64,000 bases of DNA, from assembly GCA_021234155.1 (NCBI GenBank), contig JAJEKV010000004.1:62001-126000 (forward strand). The letters are read 5' to 3'. Under the pieces are notes generated by a model, which saw nothing but the letters and a program-made list of their open reading frames with translations, did not search any database and had not been told where the DNA came from. Within the stretch, counting starts at the first letter, position 1. Each line of letters begins with the position of its first letter. A program made the position numbers and the translations under genes. Positions 1 through 13,699 of the stretch are shown piece by piece. The DNA comes from Isoetes taiwanensis (taxonomy: Eukaryota > Streptophyta > Lycopodiopsida > Isoetales > Isoetaceae).

Positions 1-1182
1 ATCTTGCCATAGCAGGCAGCTAGAGATACGAGGCCGCCCCCGTTCGTACTCAACCTAATCTCATTGAGGTGATGCATAGAGGTCAAACCCATACCTTCAC
101 CACACGTAGTGACAAGGTATTAGGGCTAGCTTGCTATAAATGCCTAACAGTGCAAGCACATCCTAGATCCCTTTGCAATCGAAACAAGTCCCCCATTTTA
201 AGCCAGTCAAGGCCCTGGGCCCACGATCAGGTGGGCTCTCTATGCACAGGCTGCATTGTAATGGGAATTGCAAAGGTCTGCTCCTAGGTCCCTACCCCCC
301 TTACCCCCATACACAAGAGGTGCAAAACAGAGTATCATACCATGATCATCTGACATTAAAATAGAACAACAGTTCTAATATATTATGTCTAATCCCTAAA
401 TAATACAAAGGCCAGTGTTCTTTGGTCAGTCTGATTTTAGGGTTAATGGTCTATGAGCATGTAATACTAAATAGGGATGCTCCCTAGCTTAAGTCCTACT
501 TTTAAGCTAGGATTAACAACCTAAACTATAACCAACCTTCCACTGAAACTGCCTGACATGGCGCTCTCCACTAAATGCGAAGGTGCTGGGGCAGCACCCT
601 ATATATATGAGCTCTAGTCGAGCTTTGAGACTGTTTTGTGCCCTCCAAAGCCCAAAATGACCTTCAGAAGTGCCCTAATTCGTTCCTGGCCCAAACCTAA
701 AAGGTTTTAGGGTTCAAGCTCTCTCCTTTATATAGGCCTCGAAATTGGGGCTTTGGTCTGCGATTGGCCCACTTGGTGCAATGATGTCTTGCCACATGGC
801 AAATGGGATCACTAGTACCTTTATGGCAAATACCTATTAATAGGTATTTGGGATGGGGTGCTCTCCCCTTGACATGTGTCACACATGCAATGGGGCACAT
901 GTGGGTTTTAATAGCTCACACTTAATATGTTATGATAGAATAACATGTTTGGTGTTTGCCACTAGGGGGAAATATATTATACGACGCATGTAATATATCT
1001 AAGGTACATTGTTGATCTTATACCATTGGTATAATACACCAATTCCACTCATGGTCTCTACGCACCATTATACCTATAGTATGATCGTGATCTACCCTTG
1101 TACATGTCATCTTGGTGACGTGTACTGTGACATGGCGGTATAATATGCATATTCCTAGCGTATATTATACTGGAACGTCACA
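1..1182 (-). repeat. LTR, family C, copy 1 (cut by window edge)
   Basis: In minus orientation this matches the LTR-like blocks at 3178-4784 and 6845-8451, with scattered differences. Its 5' end on the minus strand starts TGTGACGTTCCAG at 1182, close to the TGTGGCGTTC start of the gypsy LTR at 35031. A purine-rich stretch, the expected place of a polypurine tract, lies just outside it (1183-1205, read on the minus strand). The 3' part of the LTR lies outside the window. Confidence 0.6.
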
Positions 1183-3177
1183 CCATGAGAACCCCCGATT
1201 CTTATGAGCAGGCTAAAACAATGTAAGAACGACATAAGGAAAATGATAAAATGGCAAGGAAAAATGGTCCCCAAAGGAAACAATTTGAGGGCAAAGAAAA
1301 TGAAAATGAAGCAAATAGAAACGACAAGCGACCAAGGATCGACAAAGTGAGTTCATGGAAAATCCGAATGGAGATGCACGAGAAAAACACTGATGTGCGA
1401 AACTCAAATGCCAAGCTCCAAATAGGGTGAGTGAGTGGCTATTGCTAACTGCTCGGAACACTTGTCACCTAGTTCTAGAAGGCCATTTACCTTCTATTCG
1501 TTGGAAAGGAAGTTAAATGTGGCTTCCAGTCTCATTTCCTTTTCTTTTTTCCTTTGCCGGAGCTATGTCGTCGCTGATAGCTCGTTTGTTGGCAATGGTG
1601 GTGCGGACCTTCTTTTACATTGGCGCTTGTCTTTAGATTGAGATTACTTCATTTTATCTTCTTGTTGGTGCCTTTCTTGTTGTTTTTATTGAGAATCCTT
1701 CGAGATGTTGGCTATGGCACCGCTAGATATGGCACTTAGCTTTTTGGTGCTTAGATTTGTAGGTGCTTAGCTTGTATTGCAAATCTTTGAAGTCCGTCGT
1801 TAATTATACAATCTTTAGTTATTCATCGTGTTGATCTTGATTTATTTTCTTTGCATCTTGTTCGCTTTTTCTTTTTCTAATAGTAGGTCTCTCTCCTCTA
1901 GGTAGTTCTACAAGTTACAAAGAGCCTATAAACCATTAAGATGCTTTAACATGTCTAGGGATTTTATATCCTGGCTCTGATCTTCATAATATTTTTTCAA
2001 GTGTGGCTGATTTTAGGATGTTTCTCCATATTTCCTAAGTTTGACCTAGATTTACTCTATTACTGTGTTTTCTTTGATCTTGGAAAGGTCCTAGCAATTT
2101 TTATTACACAGCTTTTGCTTCAAGTATCTTATTACATTCTAACCTTTTTTCTTATCTTTCTATACTTTAGTATGAAAGATATACACATTGAAAATCCTTC
2201 TCCTCAATCAAACGTTTTCGTGAATGTTGCTCAAGAGAATAGTGCTCTTGAGAACTTTCAGCTTCTTGAAGTTGATGCTCTTGTTGAGAACATGGCTGAT
2301 CAACTAGATGGATTTTAGAACGAATTTGGTGGTATAGAGAATGATGAAGATGATATTGCTACAAATAGAGAGGAATTCCTTCCATTAGATGAAGAGATTG
2401 TGAGGATTATAGATGCCGATGGAGAGACCATTCCCCTAGGCTAACAAAATGGGCTAGAAGACTTTTGGTACATGAAGGAGAACTTTAATGATGATGCTCC
2501 TATAGTTATTGAAGATCTTATTTGAGAGTGCTCAACAACATGCTTGTGCCTTTTATCATTCAAGTCAAGAAGAACAATGGATAAATGTATCCTCGTGGGA
2601 GGTAATTGTATTGAATGTACTTCGTTTCTTGATCTTTCTTAATAATAGTTTTTATTGTTTTATGTTGCACTTTAAGTATATTGTTCGGAACTATTGGAAG
2701 GATTATTAGAAAGAGACAGGAATAGAGGGTTGGAGAATCAGGCATAGCGGAGGCTAAATTTAATAGTCTTTAGTCTAATATATTTTCAAGGTTTGTGCAA
2801 GCTTTTGTTTTTGTTGTAAAAAGGTCTAGGAGTCTAAGAGTTGGCCAGAGATCTAAGAAGGCTGCATGGATTATCTATGCAAAGAAAAAGGACCTGCCAT
2901 CTGACATAGATAATTCAATTATCATGGACATGGGGGATGTTTGTAAAGAATCAAGGGCTATGGTGAAGGACTAGTAATTAGGCCTCTAGGTTGGATGTTC
3001 ATTAAAGTTCAAAATCTATCGGGTGAGTGCAAACCTTACCATGTGTTGTGTCTGCCTGCCGTTAATAAAAACAAGATGTTGATGCATCGAGGGGTTGCCC
3101 TTTACAAACACGTGGTTCGTTTCCATTTTGTCATCGTCTAATTTTTGATATAAGACTCTTTACTTCCCCATCTTTCC
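1183..3177 (-). mobile_element. Short internal segment of a non-autonomous LTR element, copy 1
   Basis: About 2 kb between two family C LTRs. No gag, protease, RT or integrase motif is visible on either strand, so if this is an LTR element it is non-autonomous. On the plus strand a short acidic reading frame (about 2171-2318, rich in E, D and N) is broken by stops and has no recognisable domain. I found no initiator-Met primer site next to the LTR, so calling this an internal region rests on the LTR alternation alone. Confidence 0.4.
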
Positions 3178-4784
3178 TGGGGTCGATCTCACTGCAGAAA
3201 CGTGTAAATGTAAGCACAAGCAATATGCTCACCGCGAAGGGTGAGGTACCATCAACAACATAGCATCATCATCATAATACAACATCACCATAGCATCACC
3301 TGGAAGTCCTAATCCATACTCAGACTCCGTGAGGTAGGACTGGCGGTCTGGGCCACAAGATAATAGTAGACAGAAGTTGTAATACTAGAATTGGCTTGCA
3401 ATGGAATAATGGCAAAGGGTAGTACACTCCATCTGCCCCTCCTCTGCATACTTTGCAGATAGATTAAAAAGCTTCGGGTCTCGATTGCAGCCTGCCGGAG
3501 ACGTAACTCTAAGGCTACTCCAAGGTTGTATCTGTCTTGGTCCGATGAGGCAAGAAAGCTGCTCCTTCCAAGAGGTATCTTGTTGTAGCAAGCAATTAGA
3601 AAGACAAGGCCTTACCTGCTCGTACTCAACCTAACCTCATTGAGGTGACGCATCACCTAGGAGGGTCAAACCCATACCTTGCCCACATGCAGTGACAAGG
3701 TATTAGGTCTAGCTTGCTATGGATCCCTCACAGTGCAAGCACACCCTGGATCCCTTTGCAATCGGAACAAGTCCCCTATTTTAAGCCAATCAAGGCCCTA
3801 GGCCCACGATCAGGCACTCTATGCACAGGCCGCATGGGAATTGCAAAGGTCTACCTACTACAATCATGCTACACATCCTAGGTCTCTATTTCCCTTATCC
3901 CCATACACAAAAGGTGGAAAATATAGTATCATACCATGATCATCTAACATCATACAGTTCTAATACATTATGTCTAATCCCTAAAGAATACACGGGTCAG
4001 TGTTCTTTGCTCAGTCTATTTGTAGGGTTAATGGTCTATGAGCATGCAACACTAAAGAGAGATGCTCCCTCGCTTAAGTCCTACTGTTAAGCTGGAATTA
4101 ACAACCTAAACTATAACCAAACTGCTCCTTCACACAACTCTCCACTGAAACTGCTTGACATGGCGCTCTCCACTAAAGACAAAGGCGCTGGGGCAGCACC
4201 TTAGATATATGAGCTCTACCTACTCGAGCTCTGAGACTGCTTTGTGCCCTCCAAAGCCCAAAATGACCTTCGGAAGTGCCCTAACTCGCTCTTGGCCCAA
4301 AACCTAAAAGGTTTTAGGGTTTAGGCTCTCCTTTATATATGCCTCAAAATTGGGCCGTTTGTCTGCGATTGGGCCACTTGGTCCAATGATGCACATGGCA
4401 AGTGGGGCCACTAGCATCTTTATGGCAAATACCTATTAATAGATATTTGGGATGGGGTGCTCTCCCCTTGACATGTGTCACACATGCAATGGGGCACATG
4501 TGGGTTTTAATGGCTCACACTCACTTAACAAGTTATATTAGAATAACATGTTGAGTGTTTTCCACAAGGAAGAATATATTATACAATGCACGTAATATAT
4601 CTAAGGTCCATTATTGGTCTTATGCCATTAGTATAATACACCAATTCTCCTCATGGTCTCTATGCACCATTATACCTATAGTATGTTCGTGATCTACCCT
4701 CGTACATGTCATCTTGGTGATGTGTACGGTGATGTGGCAGTATAATACACGTATTCCTAGCATATATTATACTGGAACGTCACA
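3178..4784 (-). repeat. LTR, family C, copy 2
   Basis: About 1.6 kb in minus orientation. The 5' end is TGTGACGTTCC (minus strand from 4784); the 3' end is placed at the TGGGGTCGATC on the plus strand near 3178 and is approximate. It contains, reversed, the LTR core shared with the other families: a GCAAAGT..GGGGCAGATGGAGT block (about 3411-3465) and a CCGCCAGTC..GAGTCTGAG block (about 3318-3350). Confidence 0.6.
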
Positions 4785-6844
4785 CCGTGACAATGCCCTG
4801 ATTCTTCTTTCGACAAAACGTTGTAAGAAGGATGTAAGGGAAAATGATAAAATGCCAAGGAAAAGACGGTCCCCAAAGAAGACAATTTGAGGGAAAAAAA
4901 ATCGATGCTCTAAAAACAAAGCAAATAGAAACGACCAAGCGACCAAGGATCTGGTGAAGTGAGCTCATGAAAAATCCAGAATGGAGATGCGCACAAAAAC
5001 ACTGATGCAAGAAACTCAAATGCCAAGCTCCAAATAGGGTGAGTGCCTGGCAGTTGCTAACTGCTTGAGACACTTGTCACCTAGTTCTAGAAGGCCATTT
5101 ACCTTTGGAAAGGAAGGTAAATGTGGCTCCCAATCTCATTTCCTGTTTTTTTTTCCTTTGCTGGAGCTATGGCATTGCTATAGCTCTATTTGTTGGCAAT
5201 GGTGGTGTCCGACCTCCTTTTATGTTGGTGTTTGTCATTAGATTGAGATTACTTCACTTTATCTTTTTGTTGGTGCCTTTCTTGTTGCTTTTTGTTGAGA
5301 ATCCTTTGAGATATCAGCTATGGCATCGCTAGATATGGCGCTTATCTTTTCAGGTGCTTAGATTTGTAGGTGCTTAGCTTGTAAGAGTTTTCTTCAAAAT
5401 CTTTAAAGTCCTTCGCTAGTATACAATCTTTTAGTTATTCATCGTGTGATCTTGATTTATTTTCTTTGCATCTTGTTTGATTTTTCTTTTTCTAATAGTA
5501 GTTGTATCTCGTCTACTTAGTTCTATAAAGTTACGAAAATGGTTTACAACATTCAAATCACTTACATTTGTATTATTTTGGAAGGTGCAGAGCCTACAAA
5601 CTATTGATATGCTTTAACATGTCTAAGATATTATATCCTAGCTCTGATCTTCATAATATTTCTTCCAGTGTAGCTCAATTTGGGATATTTCTCCCTATTT
5701 CCTAAGTTTGACCTAGATTTACTCTATTACTGTGTTTTCTTTGATCTTGGAAAGGTCCTAGCAATTTTTATTACACAGCTTTTGCTTCAAGTATCTTATT
5801 ACATTCTAACCTTTTTTCTTATCTTTCTATACTTTAGTATGAAAGATATACACATTGAAAATCCTTCTCCTCAATCAAACGTTTTCGTGAATGTTGCTCA
5901 AGAGAATAGTGCTCTTGAGAACTTTCAGCTTCTTGAAGTTGATGCTCTTGTTGAGAACATGGCTGATCAACTAGATGGATTTTAGAACGAATTTGGTGGT
6001 ATAGAGAATGATGAAGATGATATTGCTACAAATAGAGAGGAATTCCTTCCATTAGATGAAGAGATTGTGAGGATTATAGATGCCGATGGAGAGACCATTC
6101 CCCTAGGCTAACAAAATGGGCTAGAAGACTTTTGGTACATGAAGGAGAACTTTAATGATGATGCTCCTATAGTTATTGAAGATCTTATTTGAGAGTGCTC
6201 AACAACATGCTTGTGCCTTTTATCATTCAAGTCAAGAAGAACAATGGATAAATGTATCCTCGTGGGAGGTAATTGTATTGAATGTACTTCGTTTCTTGAT
6301 CTTTCTTAATAATAGTTTTTATTGTTTTATGTTGCACTTTAAGTATATTGTTCGGAACTATTGGAAGGATTATTAGAAAGAGACAGGAATAGAGGGTTGG
6401 AGAATCAGGCATAGCGGAGGCTAAATTTAATAGTCTTTAGTCTAATATATTTTCAAGGTTTGTGCAAGCTTTTGTTTTTGTTGTAAAAAGGTCTAGGAGT
6501 CTAAGAGTTGGCCAGAGATCTAAGAAGGCTGCATGGATTATCTATGCAAAGAAAAAGGACCTGCCATCTGACATAGATAATTCAATTATCATGGACATGG
6601 GGGATGTTTGTAAAGAATCAAGGGCTATGGTGAAGGACTAGTAATTAGGCCTCTGGGTTGGATGTTCATTAAAGTTCAAAATCTATCGGGTGAGTGCAAA
6701 CCTTACCATGTGTTGTGTCTGCCTGCCGTTAATAAAAACAAGATGTTGATGCATCGAGGGGTTGCCCTTTACAAACACGTGGTTCGTTTCCATTTTGTCA
6801 TCGTCTAATTTTTGATATAAGACTCTTTACTTCCCCGTCTTTCC
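4785..6844 (-). mobile_element. Short internal segment, copy 2
   Basis: The part from 5697 on is nearly identical to 2030-3177; the first part (4785-5696) is a diverged relative of 1183-2029. As in copy 1 there is no retroelement protein motif. The acidic plus-strand reading frame fragment is repeated here (about 5838-5985). Confidence 0.4.
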
Positions 6845-8451
6845 TGGGGTCGATCTCACTGCAGAAGCGTGTAAATGTAAGCACAAGCAATATGCTCACC
6901 GCGAAGGGTGAGGTACCATCAACAACATAGCATCATCATCATAATACAACATCACCATAGCATCACCTGGAAGTCCTAATCCATACTCAGACTCCGTGAG
7001 GTAGGACTGGCGGTCTGGGCCACAAGATAATAGTAGACAGAAGTTGTAATACTAGAATTGGCTTGCAATGGAATAATGGCAAAGGGTAGTACACTCCATC
7101 TGCCCCTCCTCTGCATACTTTGCAGATAGATTAAAAAGCTTCGGGTCTCGATTGCAGCCTGCCGGAGACGTAACTCTAAGGCTACTCCAAGGTTGTATCT
7201 GTCTTGGTCCGATGAGGCAAGAAAGCTGCTCCTTCCAAGAGGTATCTTGCTGTAGCAAGCAATTAGAAAGACAAGGCCTTACCTGCTCGTACTCAACCTA
7301 ACCTCATTGAGGTGACGCATCACCTAGGAGGGTCAAACCCATACCTTGCCCACATGCAGTGACAAGGTATTAGGTCTAGCTTGCTATGGATCCCTCACAG
7401 TGCAAGCACACCCTGGATCCCTTTGCAATCGGAACAAGTCCCCTATTTTAAGCCAATCAAGGCCCTAGGCCCACGATCAGGCACTCTATGCACAGGCCGC
7501 ATGGGAATTGCAAAGGTCTACCTACTACAATCATGCTACACATCCTAGGTCTCTATTTCCCTTATCCCCATACACAAAAGGTGGAAAATATAGTATCATA
7601 CCATGATCATCTAACATCATACAGTTCTAATACATTATGTCTAATCCCTAAAGAATACACGGGTCAGTGTTCTTTGCTCAGTCTATTTGTAGGGTTAATG
7701 GTCTATGAGCATGCAACACTAAACAGAGATGCTCCCTCGCTTAAGTCCTATTGTTAAGCTGGAATTAACAACCTAAACTATAACCAAACTGCTCCTTCAC
7801 ACAACTCTCCACTGAAACTGCTTGACATGGCGCTCTCCACTAAAGACAAAGGTGCTGGGGCAGCACCTTAGATATATGAGCTCTACCTACTCGAGCTCTG
7901 AGACTGCTTTGTGCCCTCCAAAGCCCAAAATGACCTTCGGAAGTGCCCTAACTCGCTCTTGGCCCAAAACCTAAAAGGTTTTAGGGTTTAGGCTCTCCTT
8001 TATATATGCCTCAAAATTGGGCCGTTTGTCTGCGATTGGGCCACTTGGTCCAATGATGCACATGGCAAGTGGGGCCACTAGCATCTTTATGGCAAATACC
8101 TATTAATAGATATTTGGGATGGGGTGCTCTCCCCTTGACATGTGTCACACATGCAATGGGGCACATGTGGGTTTTAATGGCTCACACTCACTTAACAAGT
8201 TATATTAGAATAACATGTTGAGTGTTTTCCACAAGGAAGAATATATTATACAATGCACGTAATATATCTAAGGTCCATTATTGGTCTTATGCCATTAGTA
8301 TAATACACCAATTCTCCTCATGGTCTCTATGCACCATTATACCTATAGTATGTTCGTGATCTACCCTCGTACATGTCATCTTGGTGATGTGTACGGTGAT
8401 GTGGCAGTATAATACACGTATTCCTAGCATATATTATACTGGAACGTCACA
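6845..8451 (-). repeat. LTR, family C, copy 3
   Basis: Nearly identical to 3178-4784, as part of the 3,667-bp tandem duplication. Minus orientation, 5' end at 8451. Confidence 0.6.
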
Positions 8452-10300
8452 CCGTGACAATGCCCTGATTCTTCTTTCGACAAAACGTTGTAAGAAGGAT
8501 GTAAGGGAAAATGATAAAATGCCAAGGAAAAGACGGTCCCCAAAGAAGACAATTTGAGGGAAAAAAAATCGATGCTCTAAAAACAAAGCAAATAGAAACG
8601 ACCAAGCGACCAAGGATCTGGTGAAGTGAGCTCATGAAAAATCCAGAATGGAGATGCGCACAAAAACACTGATGCAAGAAACTCAAATGCCAAGCTCCAA
8701 ATAGGGTGAGTGCCTGGCAGTTGCTAACTGCTTGAGACACTTGTCACCTAGTTCTAGAAGGCCATTTACCTTTGGAAAGGAAGGTAAATGTGGCTCCCAA
8801 TCTCATTTCCTGTTTTTTTTTCCTTTGCTGGAGCTATGGCATTGCTATAGCTCTATTTGTTGGCAATGGTGGTGTCCGACCTCCTTTTATGTTGGTGTTT
8901 GTCATTAGATTGAGATTACTTCACTTTATCTTTTTGTTGGTGCCTTTCTTGTTGCTTTTTGTTGAGAATCCTTTGAGATATCAGCTATGGCATCGCTAGA
9001 TATGGCGCTTATCTTTTCAGGTGCTTAGATTTGTAGGTGCTTAGCTTGTAAGAGTTTTCTTCAAAATCTTTAAAGTCCTTCGCTAGTATACAATCTTTTA
9101 GTTATTCATCGTGTGATCTTGATTTATTTTCTTTGCATCTTGTTTGATTTTTCTTTTTCTAATAGTAGTTGTATCTCGTCTACTTAGTTCTATAAAGTTA
9201 CGAAAATGGTTTACAACATTCAAATCACTTACATTTGTATTATTTTGGAAGGTGCAGAGCCTACAAACTATTGATATGCTTTAACATGTCTAAGATATTA
9301 TATCCTAGCTCTGATCTTCATAATATTTCTTCCAGTGTAGCTCAATTTGGGATATTTCTCCCTATTTCCTAAGTTTGACCTAGATTTACTCTATTACTGT
9401 GTTTTCTTTGACCTTGGAAAGGTTTGAGCAGTTTTTATCACATGGCTTTTGCTTCAAATATCTCATTACATTTTAATCTTTTTTCTTATCTTTCTATACC
9501 TTAGTATGAAAGATATAGACATTGAAAATCCTTCTCCTCAATAGAACTTTTTCGTGAATGTTGCTCAAGAGAATTGTGTTCTTGAGAACTTTCTGCTTCT
9601 TGAGGTTGATGCTCTTGTTGAGAATACAACTGATCAACTAGATGGATTTCAGAACGATTTTGATGGTATAGACATTGATGAGGATCATATTGCTATAGAT
9701 AGAGAGGAATTCATTCCATTAGATGAAGATATTGTGAGGATTATAAATGCCGGTAGAGAGACCATTCCCCTAGGCTAACAAAATCGGCTAGAAGACTTTT
9801 AGTACATGGAGGAGAACTTTAATGATGATGCTCCTATAGATATTGAAGATCTTATTTGAGAGTACTCAACAACATGCTTGTGCCTTTTATCATTCAAGTC
9901 AAGGAAGGAAGGAAGGAAGGAAGGAAGGAGAACAATGGATAAATGTATTCTCCTCGGAGGTAATTGTATTGAATGTACTTTGTTTCTTGATATTTTCTTA
10001 ATAATAGTTTTTATTGTTTTATGTTGCACTTTAAACGTGTTGTTCAGAACTATTGGAAGGATGATTAGAAAGAGACAGGAATAGAGGGTTGGAGAATCAG
10101 GCATAATAGGGCCTAAATTTTATAGTCTTTAGTCTAATATATTTTCAAGGTTTGTGTTGTTGTAAAAAGATCTAGGAGTCTAGGAGTTGGCCAGAGATCT
10201 AAGAAGGTTGCATGGATTATCTATGCAAAGGAAAAGGACCTACCATCTGACATAGATAATTCCATTACCATGGCCATGGGTCTCAAAAAAAAATCGACAT
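8452..10300 (-). mobile_element. Internal segment, copy 3 (older, diverged)
   Basis: Up to 9363 it is nearly identical to 4785-5696. From there it is a diverged version of the copy 1 and 2 internal region, so it probably represents the older ancestral right-hand copy. The acidic plus-strand frame is longer here (9554-9778, 74 residues, mostly E, D, N and L) and still has no recognised domain. Homology to copies 1 and 2 stops near 10277. Confidence 0.4.
9901..9930. repeat. GGAA microsatellite
   Basis: About seven tandem AAGG/GGAA units, present only in the third internal copy and absent at the matching places near 2567 and 6234, so it expanded after the copies diverged. Confidence 0.85.
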
Positions 10301-12250
10301 ACTATACGATGACTACGTTTGCTATCAGAGGTTGTATTGAAGTGCATGAAGTGTTAGACATGGATCTTTGTTTTAAATCTGATGCCAACGGTGAGCTCAC
10401 ATGATGTAATGAGTGATTATCTAAGACAAATTAGGTGACAAAAACCAGGATTAATCTTTCAATTCATATCTCCAGTTTGGAGTTATGAAACTGATTTTAT
10501 TAAGACATTTAAGCAATATACAACCTGGCACTTCCTTTTAAGACTGATAATTCTCATGTTAGGTCTTTGTTTCTGACTACAAACTGTGAAATTGAGAATC
10601 ATAATAAGTATCTTTTCTATATTTCCTTTATTTTTCTATTCTAATGTTTATGTTATATTGCAGGTATAAGATCATTCTAATAGAGTGAGTGAGAAGACCA
10701 TTCGACTGCGGTTGAGAGCTATGGGAGATTTAGCCAATCTGCAAATATCTAACAAGAGTGGAGGAGCCTCAAATATTACAAGGATGTTTCTTGTTGGAGT
10801 TCCACTAGAAATTGGAATAGAAGTTTCGACCATAGGACGTTTGATGTCATCTCTAAGTGAGTTTCCATTTCTTTCTTTTGTGTTTGTTTGTTATTTTCTT
10901 TATTAATGTTTTATATTCCTACTGTGTATGACAGTCTAAAGAATTTGCGATGATTGTCGCTACAATGGATGCAATTGGAAAGCTTGTTAATGACGTAAGA
11001 ATTACATGCGTGTTCGCCGATTTGAATTGAATAAGTGAAGGAAGATCGAAACAATAAAGGGAAGTCTATTCTTCTTGCCGATGAAGAAACCGCTTTTTCA
11101 AAGAGCATGTATTCTAGTACTTCCGTGTGCTAGTCAATTTGGATCCTAATGTCCTTAGTGGTAGTAATTTTGGTGTTTTGGTTGGTTCCGTATGTTGGTT
11201 GAGAAATGTGGGCGCTTGTTACTTAATGATCCGCTTTTCCTACAAATTTGTCAATTTATTAGAAAGTAAAACACCATTGTGGTACTCGATTTACCACCCA
11301 ACCGACCAACTAGAAGAGATGTCACCAAGTCAAGCTACTTCGTAAGATCAGATAAGAACAAGCTCTTTCTAGCCACCAACAACCACGTTCACCGATATGA
11401 TCAAGCAAGAAACAAGAGAAAATACTAGAAGAGCAAGGCTAAGCTCTTCATCAAACATAGAAAGAAGCAGATCTAGTTGTAAAATTTTAGACCCCTATGC
11501 ACCTTTCTCGAGCATAACGCTCAAACAAAGAAGGAATCTATAGATAACCAAGTCTAAACTGAAACTAGAGTTGAAGAGCTTTCCAACAAGATAAGGATCG
11601 CCGATTTTTTAGTTGTGGTCGCCGAGATATCACGTCGCCGAGATATCACGCCGAGAAATACTGGATGGCCTTGATCGTATCAATAAATATTGTTCCATGC
11701 AAGGCCACTCCCCCGAGCACCATATCGGCGGTGATATTTCATGTTGCAAAAATAAGCACGGTGGTGAAGAATAATACCGTTACAACTAGTGGTTTTACTT
11801 TTGTTGCTCTTGTAAGTTGGTACCTTTTCATTAGTTGTGCCAATGCCCAAGGTGTGGAAAAAGTTCTTGAAACTTGGAAAAAAGAAGATGTGAAAACCTC
11901 TCAAGACTCGCCATTTCATTCGCTTATTTTTTCTAATGTATTTGTTGCAAGTACTGATATGAATCTTCAGATATCATGCAGTCAAAACTATGTTATTATG
12001 AACGTATCGAATGGGAGGATGTCGATGGCGGCTGTTATTTCGGTGGAGACCTCGGCAGGGACCACTCTTGTTCCTGCCTTTACTTCTGGCACTCATTATA
12101 ATGCCCAGAATCAATGTCTATAGGGTTTGAGGGATGCATTAGCAAATGCATGCAGCGAGAGGTTGAGGTCCCGTAATAGTTAATGTTGAATTAGGGGTTA
12201 ACAACGATCTAAAGCATAATCGTGGCTACAATCAAAGGATTCTGAAGGGA
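10301..12250. other. Unassigned stretch between LTR array and LINE
   Basis: AT-rich. It contains an exon-like segment with a good acceptor (ttatattgcag near 10663) and a donor-like site (ctaagtgag near 10860) around a basic reading frame (10685-10906). A 152-codon plus-strand frame at 11665-12123 is rich in S, T and V. I recognise no domain in either. The segment may be the 5' part of the LINE that follows, or remains of a gene. Confidence 0.3.
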
Positions 12251-12283
12251 ACTGATGCTGGAGCTTGGAAGAGTGGGAATACC

Positions 12284-13201
12284 GTGGAAAAAATCTCAAA
12301 GCCCCGATTTTCTTACTGGATTAAGCAGGGCCTATCTGCAGATGTTAGAAGCAGCAGAGTAAATGATGCTCTTAGTATGTTGTGTTCTGATAATTTTATG
12401 TCAGATCCGAGTAAATCAGATCAATTTTTCCGTGCAAAGTTGATTATAGACCATGATAAACATTTGAGAAATATCCAAAATCTAGTCGCCAAATCCATTG
12501 TTGGCTTCTTCATGGGAGGTTTCCTGGACTTCAGAAGGTTACACTCTTGGTTGACCAGGCATTTAGAGAAGTTAAGACTGCCACAGTTTCAGTCGTTGAA
12601 AGCTATTGAAGGGAACTTTATTCTTATTTTATTTGATTGCGAATCTACTGTGGGGAAACTTGTAACTAGATCTGTAGATTACTTTGCAAGAGACTTTATC
12701 TTATACTAATATTACTCGCCTGGTTTCATTTTAGACAAGATGTCTGCCATAAAACTTCCTTGCTGGTTCGAGATTCAGCGCTTGCCTCCTGATATGCTTG
12801 ATCCAAATTTTCTGATTTCAATCGCCAACACACTTGGTACTTATATTTCTCACTCAATTGTTAGAGGTCCTAAGATTTGTATTGGTATACCGGCTGCAGA
12901 GGGTATACCGAAGCAAGTGGTTGTGCAAAGCGGTATGTACTTCTCTTTATTCAGTTTGAAGCTGTTAAATGGCTGGGACTTGCGCAGGATGTTCCTCAAG
13001 CTACACATTGAGGGGCTTGATATTATGCAAAACAAGAAAAGTGTGAAAAGGGAGGTGCATGCTTCGGACTCTAACCACCCCCAACACACACCCCCTTCAT
13101 CAGAACCTATGAAGGGTATGAAAACTGATATGGTTATTAGGGATAACTCCTTGGAGCTACCTCTAATTTTTTCTAATGAAAAGAAACTGTTAGAAAAGTA
13201 G
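12284..13201 (+). pseudogene. LINE ORF1 (DUF4283-like) with one in-frame stop
   Basis: One frame runs from 12284 to 13201, broken only by a TAA at 12707-12709. The second half has PCWFEIQRLPPDM followed by an IANTLGTY stretch. This matches the W-x-[IV]-x-x-L-P core of DUF4283, the ORF1 domain of plant LINEs thought to bind RNA. After the domain comes a hydrophilic linker rich in K, S and P. A further open frame at 13379-13717 (acidic, then K-rich) may be the ORF1 C-terminal part after a frameshift. Domain call by eye. Confidence 0.6.
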
Positions 13202-13699
13202 ATCCAATAGCTAATCACATTGTGCAGGAGAAGTCAAACAAATCTGGTTCTGACACTTGTTGTCTTTCCTCTCAATTGATCAATCATGGATTGGCTGGGT
13301 AGAGTCAACTGGTTTCAGACTCAGAATGGAAAAGTATAAAAGGAAAGAGGCTCGAGTGCTCTTAAACATGATGCTCCAATGAAACTTCCAAAAGCAGGAG
13401 CGGAAGTGCAAGTAGCAGTTGATAGTGATCTTACGCTTGAAAACAATGAGTTGATGTGTATTGACCCACCTAATCTCTTGCCTCCAGATCCGATGATCGA
13501 GATACCTCTCCATTCAAATAGATGGGCTGACCTGGTACTAGAAGAAATATGTGATAATGCAAACAGTATGGAACGTGAGCCTAGGAAAAAGGGTAAAATG
13601 GGTGAAGGTGAGGAAGAGAGAATGACATCCAAAAGGAAGAAACCTGCTCCCAAAAATGGATCACAAGATTTTAAGCTGGAACATCAGAGGGGTGAAATC

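Larger units (their letters stand above)
2030..9363. repeat. Recent 3,667-bp tandem duplication (2030-5696 and 5697-9363)
   Basis: Every feature in 2030-5696 recurs exactly 3,667 bp later with about seven substitutions seen by eye (for example near 2992/6659, 3590/7257, 4058/7725 and 4186/7853). The joint lies in a short stretch (tatttcctaagtttgacc) that is also present, with divergence just beyond it, in the third copy at 9363. This is the pattern expected from unequal crossing-over between diverged copies of one repeat. The low divergence means the event is recent. Confidence 0.9.

Noticed and set aside
5641..5660. GCTCTGAT.. as a reversed primer site for the family C elements
   Set aside because: Only eight bases match and it is about 850 bp from the nearest LTR end.
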